From the NCBI GenBank assembly GCA_016714645.1, contig JADKCI010000004.1, forward strand, positions 911,501-975,500: a DNA stretch of 64,000 nt. Reading direction: 5' to 3'. Shown in pieces: positions 39,939-48,938 of the stretch. Under the pieces are notes generated by a model that was not told the origin of the DNA, ran no database searches, and worked only from the letters and a program-made list of their open reading frames with translations. The stretch is from Chromatiaceae bacterium (GTDB lineage: Bacteria; Pseudomonadota; Gammaproteobacteria; Chromatiales; Chromatiaceae). A program made the translations under genes and the position numbers. The stretch's first letter is position 1; every line of letters starts with the position of its first letter.

Positions 39939-40463
39939 CCAGGGAGCGGCACCACTGGCCCACAGCTGCTCCAGGTAGATGCGGTCGCGCAGAGTGTCCA
40001 TGGGGTGCCAGAATCCGGGGTGGCGGTAGGCTACCAACTCGCACTGTCGGACCAGGCTGGCGATGGGGCCGTCCTCCCAGGCGATGTCATCGCCGCCTAG
40101 GAGGTCTAGGGTGGAAAAGCGTCGGACCCGGCCCAGGCGGCCGCCAGTCCGGGTCTGCTCGCCGGTATCCACCAGGGTGATGCGCCAGGGTTCTGCATAG
40201 CGTTGGTGGATGTCGATGCGGTTGGTGGTGAGGTCGAGGGTCAGGTCGGAATTGTGGAGCAGGTAATTGGTGAAGTATTCCTTGATGAGGTAGCCCTTGT
40301 AGCCCAGGCAGATGATGAAGTCGTTGAGGCCATGGTGGGAATAGGTCTTGAGGATGTGCCAGAGGATCGGCTTGCCGCCGATCTCGACCATGGGCTTGGG
40401 CTTGATCTGGGTCTCCTCGGCAAGCCGGGTGCCCAGGCCGCCGGCCAGGATGGCGGCCTTCAT
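39939..40463 (-). pseudogene. rfbF: RfbF (glucose-1-phosphate cytidylyltransferase) with internal deletion, fused to rfbG
   Basis: The N-terminal half is intact: KAAILAGGLGTRLAEETQIK, PMVEIGGKPILWHILKTYSH and ICLGYKGYLIKEYF. After LVDTGEQTRTGGRLGRVRRF about 75 residues are missing, including the family's TYGDGVAD metal motif and the GGFFV segment. It resumes with RHPGFWHPMDTLRDRIYLEQ and LWASGAAPW. It then runs straight into rfbG without its own stop or the rfbG start. With the metal site gone the enzyme cannot be active. ATG 40463 is the original start. Its role was to make CDP-glucose from glucose-1-phosphate and CTP. Confidence 0.88.
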
Positions 40464-40468
40464 AGTCC

Positions 40469-40999
40469 CTAGGTGTCGTGGCCGGTGGCTCGCTTGAACT
40501 GGGTGGCGTGGCACTTGGGGCAGGGGGGGATGCGGCCGGTCTTGTGGAGGTGGATCTCGGCGCCGCAGGCGGTACAGAGGAGGGTGCCGGGGCCGGAGAT
40601 TTCGCCGGTGTGGTAGCCGATGGTATGGCGGGCCTGGTCCGCCCAGTTGCGCAGTTGCAGGCTGGTCTGGTCGGCGACGCTGGTGAACATTTCCAGCAGG
40701 CGCTGCTCCACCTGATCCAGGTCGAAGCGCCACCATTGGCGCAGGTCGGCGCCGGTCTCGGTGATGTAGGTGGCGGCGTCCTTGATGTCGCGCTCGATGT
40801 AGTCGGCCACCTTGGCGGCCTCCTCGCGGGTGAGCTCGCCAAACTCCACCATCTGGTCGCGGCTCTTCTCCAGCAGCTCGCGCAGGGCGGGCATGGTCTC
40901 CTGCCCGGCCTTGGCCAGGGATTCGTGGGTGCGCTTGAGCATCTCCTCGTAGGCTTGGACCATCTTGTCGAGGGCGGCGGGCTTGTCGTTGTCGCTCAT
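40469..40999 (-). CDS. DUF1451 zinc-ribbon protein (YbeL-like)
   Basis: A 176-residue protein. The N-terminal two thirds are helical (LDKMVQAYEEMLKRTHESLA ... VADYIERDIKDAATYI). The end is a zinc ribbon with two Cys pairs, LCTACGAEIHLHKTGRIPPC and CPKCHATQF. I use ATG 40999 (MSDNDKPAALDKM); the longer frame adds low-quality sequence. The function of this family is not known. It lies 6 bp upstream of the rfbF remnant but is itself intact. Confidence 0.85.
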   Translation of the reverse strand: MSDNDKPAALDKMVQAYEEMLKRTHESLAKAGQETMPALRELLEKSRDQMVEFGELTREEAAKVADYIERDIKDAATYITETGADLRQWWRFDLDQVEQRLLEMFTSVADQTSLQLRNWADQARHTIGYHTGEISGPGTLLCTACGAEIHLHKTGRIPPCPKCHATQFKRATGHDT

Positions 41000-41114
41000 G
41001 GTGGGCTCCGGGTGGTGGCGGTGGATGCGGTGGGTGGGGGCTTCGGTGCGTCCCCTGTGCCAAGTTTGCCCCATGGTGGGGAAATGGCAAGCATTGAATG
41101 CCTTCCCCTGAATC

Positions 41115-41819
41115 CTATAAGGGCGCCGTCTCGGTCCCTTCCTCGTAACGATAGCCGACCCCATAGACGGAGTGGATCAGTTCCTGCTCCGGGGCCAGCT
41201 CCTCTAATTTGCGGCGCAGTTTCTTGACGTGGCTGTCGATGGTGCGATCCGAGACGACGCGGTGGTCTCGGTAGATGCGCTCCATGAGGCGCTCGCGGGA
41301 GAAAATGCGGCCGGGGGCGGCATGAAGGGTGGCGAGGAGGCTGAATTCCACCGCCGTGAGTTCGATGGCGCGCTCCCGCCAGTGGACGCGCAGGGTGGCG
41401 GCGTCCAGGGTGAGGCGGCTGACCTCGCCGCCCGCCTTGGCGCCGGGGGTGGCGGCCTGGGTGCGGCGGAGAACGGCCTTGACCCGCGCCACCAACTCCC
41501 GGGGGCTGTAGGGTTTGCAGACATAGTCGTCGGCGCCCAGTTCCAGGCCAAGGAGGCGGTCGATTTCCTCGACGCGGGCGGTGGTCATGATGATGGGGAC
41601 CGGGCTGAAGGCGCGGAGGTCGCGGCACAAGTCCAGGCCATCATGGCCGGGTAGCATGAGGTCGAGAAGGACCAGGGCGGGTTGATGGGCACGCACCCAG
41701 TCGGCCACGAGGGTGCCGTCGGCGAGGATCTGGGTGCCGTAGCCAGCGGCGGTGAGGTAATCGGCGACCAGGCGGGCGAGGCGGTCCTCGTCCTCGACAA
41801 TCAGAATTTGGTCGGTCAT
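41115..41819 (-). CDS. OmpR-family response regulator
   Basis: A 234-residue regulator: receiver with acidic pair near the start (IVEDEDRLARLVADYL), phospho-acceptor Asp in LVLLDLMLPGHDG, switch Thr (IIMTTARVEE) and Lys in CKPYSPRELVARVKAV. The C-terminal winged helix includes VSDRTIDSHVKKLRRKLEEL. It resembles the BaeR/CreB group. It overlaps the following histidine kinase gene by 4 bp (ATGA), so they form a two-component pair. The target genes cannot be read from the sequence. Confidence 0.93.
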   Translation of the reverse strand: MTDQILIVEDEDRLARLVADYLTAAGYGTQILADGTLVADWVRAHQPALVLLDLMLPGHDGLDLCRDLRAFSPVPIIMTTARVEEIDRLLGLELGADDYVCKPYSPRELVARVKAVLRRTQAATPGAKAGGEVSRLTLDAATLRVHWRERAIELTAVEFSLLATLHAAPGRIFSRERLMERIYRDHRVVSDRTIDSHVKKLRRKLEELAPEQELIHSVYGVGYRYEEGTETAPL

Positions 41820-43321
41820 GGAGTGGCACCTTGGAGGGGCAGGCGGAGACGAATCCAGAGACCGCCAAGGGGGGAGGGTTGGGCGCTGATGTCCCCGCCA
41901 TGAGCCTCGGCGATGTTACGGGCGATGGCAAGGCCGAGTCCGGCACCGCCCGTGTTGCGGCCGCGAGAGGCCTCGACTCGGTACAGGCGGTCGAACAGCG
42001 GGTCCAGGGCGGCCTCGGGCACGCCGGGGGCCGTGTCCTGGAAGTCGATGTGCAACTCGCCGGGCAGGCGGGTGAGGAGGATGCGTAATTCGCCGGCGGG
42101 GTCGGTGTACTGGAGGCTGTTCTGCAGCAGGTTGCGGAAGAGTTGGGACAAACGGTGGCCGTCCGCCCATAGCACCGGGGGTTCCGTCAGCGGGTTGTGG
42201 AGGCTGAGTCCCAGGCCGGCCGCGGCGAAGCGGGGGCGGAAGGCGTCCAGGTCCGCCGCCAGGATTTCCAGGATATCGGTATCTCCTTTGCGATAGCTGA
42301 GGGCGCCGAGGTCCGTCATCGATAGCTCATGCAGGTCATCCACCAGCCGGCCCAGGCGCAGGGTGTCGCCGTGGAGGGCCTCCAGGGTCCGGGGCCCCAG
42401 GGGACGCACGCCGTCCTGGGCGGCCTCGATCTCGGCGCGCAGCAGGGCCAGGGGGGTGCGCAGTTCGTGGGAGATATCCGCCATCCAGCGCCGTCGCGCC
42501 TGCTCGTTGGCCTCCAGGGTCTGGGCCAGGGCGTTGAGGTCGCGGCCAAGTCGGCCCAGTTCATCATCCCCCTGGCTGGCGGCCCGGGCGGCATAGTCGC
42601 CGGAGGCCAGGCGCCGCGCCGTATCCTGGAAGCCGCGCACAGGCTTGGCCAGGCGATGGGCCAGGGGAAAGGTGAAGAGGGCCGAGAGCAGAACCATGGC
42701 GAGGGCGATGAGCAGCAGGGCCTGGCCCTGGCTTTCCTGGAACCGCAACTCGCCGGATTCGGGCAGGAAGGGGCCCTGGATCAGGGCTAGCTCGCCGATG
42801 CGCTCCTCGTCCAGCCGGAGGGGGAAGCGGGGCGTCCCGGGGAGCAATTCCGGCTGGGCCTGGATGGGGGTGCCGTCCTGGTCCAGCAGCATGAGGCGCA
42901 TCTCCAGGGGCAGGGGTGGGCCATCGGGCTGACGCGCCCGCTCCACCGCCGGGGTGGGGGGCCAGATGCCGGGTTCTTCGAACCGATGTCGCATCATGCG
43001 TGCCTGGTGGCGCCGGGGGCCGCTGCGCGGGGCCCAGTCCTGGGGATTCTGGCCAACAGGATCCTCCGACCGGCCGAAGCCGGTGAGGATACCGATCCAG
43101 ATGCCCTTGTCCGCGGTGATCTGTTGCCAACCGCCATCCAGGCCGTAGCGCTCGACCAGGCGTTCAACAATCTGCTCCAGTCGTTCCTGCTGGCGGCTTT
43201 CGGCCAGTTCCAGGAGTCCATTGTTGAAGGACCAGGCCATGAAGGCGTGCATGCCCGCTACCGCCAGGGAACTGGCGGTCAAGAGGGTCAGGAAGAGCTT
43301 GGTGCGGATGGAGAAGGTCAT
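41816..43321 (-). CDS. Sensor histidine kinase (BaeS-like)
   Basis: A 501-residue kinase from ATG 43321 (MTFSIRTKLFLTLLTASSLA). It has two membrane helices (about 8-30 and 205-225) bracketing a periplasmic sensor of about 170 residues, a HAMP linker (HRLAKPVRGFQDTARRLASG), the phospho-acceptor His in WMADISHELRTPLALLRAEI, and ATP-binding boxes NLLQNSLQYTDPAGE and GAGLGLAIARNIAEAHGGDI. The sensor has no motif I know. It pairs with the response regulator it overlaps. Confidence 0.92.
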   Translation of the reverse strand: MTFSIRTKLFLTLLTASSLAVAGMHAFMAWSFNNGLLELAESRQQERLEQIVERLVERYGLDGGWQQITADKGIWIGILTGFGRSEDPVGQNPQDWAPRSGPRRHQARMMRHRFEEPGIWPPTPAVERARQPDGPPLPLEMRLMLLDQDGTPIQAQPELLPGTPRFPLRLDEERIGELALIQGPFLPESGELRFQESQGQALLLIALAMVLLSALFTFPLAHRLAKPVRGFQDTARRLASGDYAARAASQGDDELGRLGRDLNALAQTLEANEQARRRWMADISHELRTPLALLRAEIEAAQDGVRPLGPRTLEALHGDTLRLGRLVDDLHELSMTDLGALSYRKGDTDILEILAADLDAFRPRFAAAGLGLSLHNPLTEPPVLWADGHRLSQLFRNLLQNSLQYTDPAGELRILLTRLPGELHIDFQDTAPGVPEAALDPLFDRLYRVEASRGRNTGGAGLGLAIARNIAEAHGGDISAQPSPLGGLWIRLRLPLQGATP

Positions 43322-43331
43322 GGGGACAAGA

Positions 43332-43961
43332 TTATGGCTGGCCAGGGTGCAGCAAGTAAGGAAAGTTGGGCTGGGCCTCCAGCCATTGGGTGTCCTCGGG
43401 GGCATTGAGGTTGGCGAAGCCCAGGGGGCAGTCGCTGAAGTCCACCTGGGTCAGCCGATGCTGGGCCTGCCAGGTATCGAGGCGCCGCTCCCCGGCGGCC
43501 AGATAGCGTTGCAGACTGGGGGCGAGCGTCACGGGCAGCAGGGCATGGACCGGCTGGATCCGCTCGGCATCCCGGGCTACTGCGATCTCGGCATCCGTCA
43601 GGATCAGGGCCGCGGCCAGGCGTTGTGCAAGATCGGCGGGCGGATAGGGTCCATCGCAGGGCAGGGTCAGAATCCAGGGGGTCTCGGCGACCGCCATGGC
43701 GGTGGCGATGCCCGCCAGGGGACCTGGAAAGCCCGCGATCCGGTCCGCGACCAGGGGGTAGCCCAGGGCCGCGTAGGCCTCGGTATTGCGGTTGGCGTTA
43801 ATGAGGATGCGCCCGACCTGGGGCCTCAGGGCCGCGATCACCCAGGCCACCAAGGGCCGTCCGCCGAAGGGGATGAGGCCCTTGTCCTGGCCCCCCATGC
43901 GGCGTGCCCGGCCCCCGGCGAGGATGACGCCGGTGATGGTGTCGCGGGTCGGTTGTGCCAT
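43332..43961 (-). CDS. mobA: Molybdenum cofactor guanylyltransferase
   Basis: A 209-residue nucleotidyltransferase with ITGVILAGGRARRMGGQDKG, FGGRPLVAWVIAAL, LINANRN and LPCDGPYPPADLA. It links GMP to molybdopterin to make the bis-MGD cofactor of DMSO-reductase-family enzymes. I use ATG 43961 (MAQPTRDTI). It lies 10 bp from the kinase gene start. Its presence predicts molybdoenzymes elsewhere in the genome. Confidence 0.92.
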   Translation of the reverse strand: MAQPTRDTITGVILAGGRARRMGGQDKGLIPFGGRPLVAWVIAALRPQVGRILINANRNTEAYAALGYPLVADRIAGFPGPLAGIATAMAVAETPWILTLPCDGPYPPADLAQRLAAALILTDAEIAVARDAERIQPVHALLPVTLAPSLQRYLAAGERRLDTWQAQHRLTQVDFSDCPLGFANLNAPEDTQWLEAQPNFPYLLHPGQP

Positions 43962-44046
43962 GGCGGATGTTGGGGCCTGGTCAGCTTTTCGAGGGGTCGG
44001 TTTAGCGCCATCATGTGCATCCGGGGCGTCCACCGAGCGTGAAGGT

Positions 44047-44796
44047 ATGAGCATGGTAACTAAGAGTCCAAAGATAAGTCTTGATGAAGGGTCGGCCTCC
44101 GGGAGGGGCGCCTGGGCTGTTCGCCCCTGGCTTGGACGGGTGCTGTTCGGACTCCTGGGGCTCCTGCTGGTGGCGGGGCTGCGGGGGTGGCTGACCGAGG
44201 CGGAGCGGGCGGGCGGCCAGGGGGACGCGACCCCGTCGGCGGCCGGCGCTCAACACTCCCCATCGCCACGGGGAGAGGGGGCTGCCCACTCGCCCGCCAA
44301 CCTCGGCTCCCTGGCCCCCGTTCTGCCCAAGACCTCGAGCCCCCTGGCCGCGGGGGAGGGTGCGGCGGCGCGGGAGGAGCGGCTCCTGGTCTCCCGGTTG
44401 CGCCGTCAGGGCGTCCTGGCCGAGGGGGCCGAGAGCCTGACTCGCCAGGAGTTGGTGCTCTACCCGGAACTGCTGACGCGCATCGCCGACTCGTCCAACT
44501 GGATGCCGGAACTGATGAAGGCCAGCAGCTCCATCCTGCCCCGGGGCGATGGCGAGCCGACCCTGCTGTCCCTCGATCGGGTGGCGGCGGATTCCGTCCT
44601 TTGGGAGTTTGGCCTGCGGGAGGGGGATGTCATTGCCCTGATCGATGGCGAGATCCCGCGCTTCAGCCCGCCCCGGGCCCTGGATTACATCCGCAAGGCG
44701 GATGAGGTCATGGCCGCCCTGGACAAGGGGGAGCCGGCCTCCCTGACGGTTCTGCGTCATGGCCAGCCGCTCCATCTGGTGTTCCGGCGCTGGTAG
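44047..44796 (+). CDS. GspC/PDZ-like single-pass membrane protein
   Basis: A 249-residue protein with one N-terminal membrane helix (GRVLFGLLGLLLVAGLRGWL), a Pro/Ala/Gly-rich linker (including SPSPRGEGAAHSP, which recalls a shrunken copy of the window's palindromic repeat), and a C-terminal PDZ-like domain: LLSLDRVAADSVLWEFGLRE then GDVIALIDGEIP and LTVLRHGQPLHLVF. This layout is like the GspC inner-membrane component of type II secretion, but no other secretion gene is near. Start ATG 44047 overlaps no gene; it is divergent from mobA. The exact function is unknown. Confidence 0.7.
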   Translation: MSMVTKSPKISLDEGSASGRGAWAVRPWLGRVLFGLLGLLLVAGLRGWLTEAERAGGQGDATPSAAGAQHSPSPRGEGAAHSPANLGSLAPVLPKTSSPLAAGEGAAAREERLLVSRLRRQGVLAEGAESLTRQELVLYPELLTRIADSSNWMPELMKASSSILPRGDGEPTLLSLDRVAADSVLWEFGLREGDVIALIDGEIPRFSPPRALDYIRKADEVMAALDKGEPASLTVLRHGQPLHLVFRRW

Positions 44797-44800
44797 CCGG

Positions 44801-45697
44801 CTAGGACCCTTCCTCTGGGGCCAGGCCGCTGACCTCCTCCTGCATCTGGTAAAGGGCGCTGGAGTCGAGTTCCCCCAGGCCGCGACCCAGGAGGGCATTG
44901 AGATATTGGGCCACGAGGGCCGTACCCGGGAGGGCGAGGCCAAGTTCGTGGGCGGCCTCCAGGACCAGGCGCAGATCCTTCTGATGCAGGCGGGCCTTGA
45001 AGCCGGGATTGAAGTCGCGGTCGATCATGCGCTGGCCGTGAATCTCCAGGACCCGGCTGTTGGCGGAGCCGCCGAGGAGGGCGGCACGGACCTTGGCGGG
45101 GTCTACCCCGGAGGCGCGGGCCAGGAGCAGGGCCTCGCCGACCCCGGCCAGGGTGTTGGAGATGGCGATCTGGTTGCAGGACTTGCAGACCTGGCCCGCG
45201 CCATGGCCGCCGATGTGGACGATATTCCTGCCCAGGATCTCGAACAGGGGCCTGACCCGCGCGAAGACCGCCGCCTCGCCGCCGACCATGATGGAGAGGA
45301 TGCCCTGGATGGCGCCGATCTCGCCCCCCGAGACGGGGGCATCGAGCATCTCCACCCCCTGTTCGCCCAGCCGCCGGGCCAGGGCGCGGGTGGCGGCGGG
45401 GGAGATGGTGCTCATGTCTACCACCACCAGACCCGGGCGGGCACCGGCGAGGACGCCCTGGTCTCCCAGTATCACCTGCTCCACGTCCGCGGTATCCGCA
45501 ACCAGGGTGAAGAGAATGTCCACCTGCCGCGCCACCTCGGCCGGGCTGGCGCAGGCGATGGCGCCGGCCGCGACCAGGGGGGCCATGGACTCGGTACGGC
45601 GGGCGTGGACCTGGAGGGGATAGCCGGCCAGGCGCAAGTTCAGGGCCATGGGCCGGCCCATGATACCGAGGCCAATGAAGCCTATCTTCGTCTGCAT
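44801..45697 (-). CDS. Beta-hydroxyacid dehydrogenase (tartronate semialdehyde reductase/GarR-like)
   Basis: A 298-residue NAD(P)-dependent enzyme. The cofactor motif is KIGFIGLGIMGRPMALNLRL, the substrate loop is MLDAPVSGGEIGA, and the catalytic Lys is in GHGAGQVCKSCNQIAISNTL. The family includes 2-hydroxy-3-oxopropionate reductase and 3-hydroxyisobutyrate dehydrogenase; the sequence seems nearest the GarR/GlxR side, which would fit glycerate or photorespiratory glycolate salvage. It is convergent with the GspC-like gene (4 bp apart) and probably co-transcribed with the YcgL gene upstream. Confidence 0.87.
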   Translation of the reverse strand: MQTKIGFIGLGIMGRPMALNLRLAGYPLQVHARRTESMAPLVAAGAIACASPAEVARQVDILFTLVADTADVEQVILGDQGVLAGARPGLVVVDMSTISPAATRALARRLGEQGVEMLDAPVSGGEIGAIQGILSIMVGGEAAVFARVRPLFEILGRNIVHIGGHGAGQVCKSCNQIAISNTLAGVGEALLLARASGVDPAKVRAALLGGSANSRVLEIHGQRMIDRDFNPGFKARLHQKDLRLVLEAAHELGLALPGTALVAQYLNALLGRGLGELDSSALYQMQEEVSGLAPEEGS

Positions 45698-45707
45698 GGG
45701 CGGATCC

Positions 45708-46004
45708 TCAGTGCAGGGTGCTCTGGTGGAAGGAGGGCAGAAAATCCGGGCGGATCTCCGGTGGCATCTGGAGATGGAAGCCCTGGGTGTCCAGGTTGGT
45801 CATGACCTTGACCACGTCCTCCCGCGCCAACTGGCGTGCCGGGTGGAGGTCCAACTCCATCACGAAGACCGGTGGACCGAAACGGTCCAGCAGGGCCTGT
45901 GGCAGGGCCGCGAAGCCCTCCTTGGCGCTCAGGTAGAGGTACATCTCTTCCTTGCGGGGGCTCTTGTAAATCCAGCAGGGGCGGGGTTCCTGGCTCATGC
46001 GCAT
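45708..46004 (-). CDS. YcgL-domain protein
   Basis: A 98-residue protein matching the YcgL (DUF709) pattern: CWIYKSPRKEEMYLYLSAKE, LPQALLDRFGPPVFVMELDL and LAREDVVKVMTNLDTQGFHL followed by MPP. The family is a small alpha/beta fold of unknown function found only in Gammaproteobacteria, often beside rnd. Either of two nearby Met codons (46004, 45998) may be the start. It is followed 10 bp later by the dehydrogenase gene. Confidence 0.88.
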   Translation of the reverse strand: MRMSQEPRPCWIYKSPRKEEMYLYLSAKEGFAALPQALLDRFGPPVFVMELDLHPARQLAREDVVKVMTNLDTQGFHLQMPPEIRPDFLPSFHQSTLH

Positions 46005-46074
46005 GGGGCCTCGGTGGTTCGGGGGTCGGGGGCGCTACTGTACCTCTTCAGCCCCCGGCCGAACCAATCCGGGT

Positions 46075-48750
46075 TCAGGCGCCGTGCCGTGGCCGCGCCC
46101 AGCGTCGCACGGCGTACTTGCGGGTCTCTTCCAGGAGGCCAAAGGCCAGGGCCAGGAGGGCGATCAGTCCCCAGAGGCCCGGCTCGAAGGCCTGGGTGCC
46201 AAACATCCAGTTACCGGGGGCCGTGAAAATGATGAGGATCAAGAGGCCCAACTCAACCGCCAGGCCCAGGAGCAGGAGGCGATTCCCGAAGGGGGGCAGG
46301 GACCAGGCGGCGTTACGGGGGTGGCGGCAGATGAAGACATTGACGATCTGAGCGGCGACGATGGCCGCCAGACAGGCGGTGGTGGCCTGCAAATAGAGGG
46401 GATCCCGAGGGTCGAGGGGGGTGCCGTAGCTCCAGTCACCCAGGTGCAGGACGAAGAAAAAGGCCACCAAGGCCGCGATCGCCTGGAGCGGTCCCAGCCA
46501 GAGGTAAGCCCTTGCCACCAGCGACCAGGAGAGCAGCCGCTCCTGGGCCGGTCGGGGTGGCTGGCGCATGACGCCGGGGTCCGGTCGTTCGGCCCCCAGG
46601 GCCAGGGCGGGAAACATGTCGGTGCCCAGATCCACGGCCAGGATCTGGATGATGGTCAGGGGCAGGGGCACCCGCAGCAGTACGTAAACAAGGAAAGGCG
46701 CCAGCTCCGGGATATTTGAGGTCAGGATGTAGGTCAGGAACTTGCGGATGTTGTCGAAGACGGCGCGGCCTTCCTCGATGGCATTGACGATACTGGCGAA
46801 ATTGTCGTCCAGCAGGATCATGTCCGCCGCTGATTTGGCCACGTCCGTGCCGGACAGCCCCATGGCAATGCCGATGTGGGCGGATTTGAGGGCCGGGGCG
46901 TCGTTCACGCCATCCCCGGTAACCGCGACGATCTCGCCCTTACGCTTGAGGGCATTGACGATCAGCATCTTTTGCTCGGCGGTGACGCGGGCGAAGAGGA
47001 TCTCGGGGCTGTCGAGGGCGGTTTGAAGTTGCGCCTTGGTCAGGCGGCGCAGGGATTCACCCAGAATGACGCGCGGGCGTTCCCCCTGGACGAGGCCGAT
47101 CTCGCGGGCGATCGCCTGGGCGGTGTGGGGGTGGTCGCCGGTGACCATGATGACCTTGATGCCCGCCGAGCGGCAACGGGCGATGGCCTCGGGCACCTCG
47201 GGCCGGGGGGGGTCGTAAAGGCCGATCAGGCCGGACAACACCAACCCCTCTTCCCGGGGCTTGGCGTCGGCCTCCAGCCGCCGCCAGGCACAGGCCAGGA
47301 CGCGCAGGCCGGCATCGGCCATACCCTGTTGGGCCTGGACGATGGCGTGGTGGTCCTGCCTATCAAAGGGCTCGGTGCCACCGTCCGTTTCGATCTCCGC
47401 GCACAGGGGCATGACAGCCTCCGGCGCCCCCTTGCAGTAGAGCCAGCGCTCCCCGCCCTGGGTGACGATGACCGACATGCGGCGGCGTTCGCTGTCGAAG
47501 GGCAGCTCACCCCTGGGAGTCATGTCGGCAAAGCTCCTGGTCTGGCTAGCGAATTCAACCAGGGCCAATTCCATCGGATCACCGAGCCAGACCGGCTGGC
47601 CCGCCCGGGTGCCCTGTTTCAGGCTGTGACAGACGGACAGGTTGCGCAGTAGCCGGGTGGCCCCTGGCTCGTCCAAGGGCAGGGGGCCCTCCCGCAGCCG
47701 GCCCTGACAGTAAGTCCGCCTTACCGCCATGCGGTTTTGGGTCAGGGTTCCCGTCTTGTCACTACAGATCACGGTCGTGGCCCCCAGGGTCTCGACCGCC
47801 GGCAGGTGGCGGATCAGGGCCTGACGCTTGGCCATGCGCTGGGTGGCCATGGCCAGGGACAGGGTCACGGTGGGCAGCAGGCCCTCGGGGACGTTGGCGA
47901 CGATGATACCAATGGCGAACATGAGGTTGGCCCAAAAGGGCAGGCCCAGGAAGAGGCCGATCAGGAAAAACAGCAGTCCCAGCCCGGTGGCAAAGACCGC
48001 GACCAGCCGCGAGAGCCGGGCGATCTCTTGTTGCAGGTGGGAGGGCGCGCTCTCGGCGGTCTGGGTCAGGTGGGCGATCTGGCCAAATTCGGTGTGCATG
48101 CCGGTGGCAAAGACGAGGGCCCGGCCCTCGCCAGCGACCAGGGAGGTCCCGGCCAGCAGCAGGTTGCGGGTCTCCAGGGTGGTCTTGCCTGCGGGGCAGT
48201 CTTCGGCATTCTTGACCTTGGGTAGGGACTCACCCGTGAGGGTGGCGGTATTGACGCGGATCTCGGCGCTGGCGATCAGGCGGCAATCGGCGGGCACATT
48301 GTCGCCAGCCTCCAGCAGGATGATGTCGCCGGGCACCAGGAACTCCACCGGGAGGGTCGTCAACTGGCCGTCGCGCACCACCTTGGCGGTCTGGGGTAGC
48401 AGTTTGCGCAGGGCGTCGATGGCGCGCTGGGCGCGATATTCCTGCCAGTAGGAGAAGCTGCCGTTGATCAGAATGACGGCGAGGATGGCGATGCCAAGCT
48501 GCCACATCCCCGCGCCCGGGTCGCGGGACTCGGCAAAAAAAGCGAGGCCGGCGGCCACCCAGAGGATGATGGCGAAGAAGTGGGTGAACTCCCGCAGCAG
48601 GCGCCGCCATTCCGGCTCGGCCCCGATGGCCAGGATGCGGTTTTCGCCATACTCCCGCAGCCGCCGCTCGGCCTCGCTGGCCGTCAGCCCGGTTTCGGCG
48701 GTGCCCAGGCTTTGCAGGGCCGCGGGGATGTCAAGATTAGCCAGGTGCAT
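46075..48750 (-). CDS. P-type ATPase of the Na+/K+-ATPase-like (P2C) type
   Basis: An 891-residue cation pump. It has LTGESLPKV (actuator), the phosphorylated Asp in VICSDKTGTLTQNRMAVRRT and the hinge VTGDGVNDAPALKSAHIG. The ion-site helices are notable: M4 is NVPEGLLPTVTLSLAMATQR, M5 is YILTSNIPELAPFLVYVLLR and M6 is AVDLGTDMFPALALGAE. These carry the SNIPE and DLGTDM patterns of animal Na+/K+- and H+/K+-ATPases rather than the SERCA patterns. It would move cations out across the inner membrane at ATP cost. There is no beta subunit gene nearby. It stands alone. Confidence 0.9.
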   Translation of the reverse strand: MHLANLDIPAALQSLGTAETGLTASEAERRLREYGENRILAIGAEPEWRRLLREFTHFFAIILWVAAGLAFFAESRDPGAGMWQLGIAILAVILINGSFSYWQEYRAQRAIDALRKLLPQTAKVVRDGQLTTLPVEFLVPGDIILLEAGDNVPADCRLIASAEIRVNTATLTGESLPKVKNAEDCPAGKTTLETRNLLLAGTSLVAGEGRALVFATGMHTEFGQIAHLTQTAESAPSHLQQEIARLSRLVAVFATGLGLLFFLIGLFLGLPFWANLMFAIGIIVANVPEGLLPTVTLSLAMATQRMAKRQALIRHLPAVETLGATTVICSDKTGTLTQNRMAVRRTYCQGRLREGPLPLDEPGATRLLRNLSVCHSLKQGTRAGQPVWLGDPMELALVEFASQTRSFADMTPRGELPFDSERRRMSVIVTQGGERWLYCKGAPEAVMPLCAEIETDGGTEPFDRQDHHAIVQAQQGMADAGLRVLACAWRRLEADAKPREEGLVLSGLIGLYDPPRPEVPEAIARCRSAGIKVIMVTGDHPHTAQAIAREIGLVQGERPRVILGESLRRLTKAQLQTALDSPEILFARVTAEQKMLIVNALKRKGEIVAVTGDGVNDAPALKSAHIGIAMGLSGTDVAKSAADMILLDDNFASIVNAIEEGRAVFDNIRKFLTYILTSNIPELAPFLVYVLLRVPLPLTIIQILAVDLGTDMFPALALGAERPDPGVMRQPPRPAQERLLSWSLVARAYLWLGPLQAIAALVAFFFVLHLGDWSYGTPLDPRDPLYLQATTACLAAIVAAQIVNVFICRHPRNAAWSLPPFGNRLLLLGLAVELGLLILIIFTAPGNWMFGTQAFEPGLWGLIALLALAFGLLEETRKYAVRRWARPRHGA

Positions 48751-48938
48751 GCCGTCAGCTTAGGCCAGGATGCCCCCTTTTCCTAGGCGTGGCCTGGCGG
48801 GTCGCCGCCCTGGGAAGGGGCGGTTTCGTGACCGGTATCAGGCTGGAGAGCCGCGGCGCCCACCCCAAGGGGCAGGCGCCGGCGGTTTGAGCCATCAGGC
48901 CATCCCTGCCCCTGGCCGAGATGGCGGGAGGCCTGGCC

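Noticed and set aside
44240..44370. A possible fourth copy of the 111-bp element in the GspC-like gene
   Set aside because: Only the CTCCCC...GGGGAG stem and an SPSPRGEG peptide are alike; the ends and core are absent, so it may be chance in a GC-rich linker.
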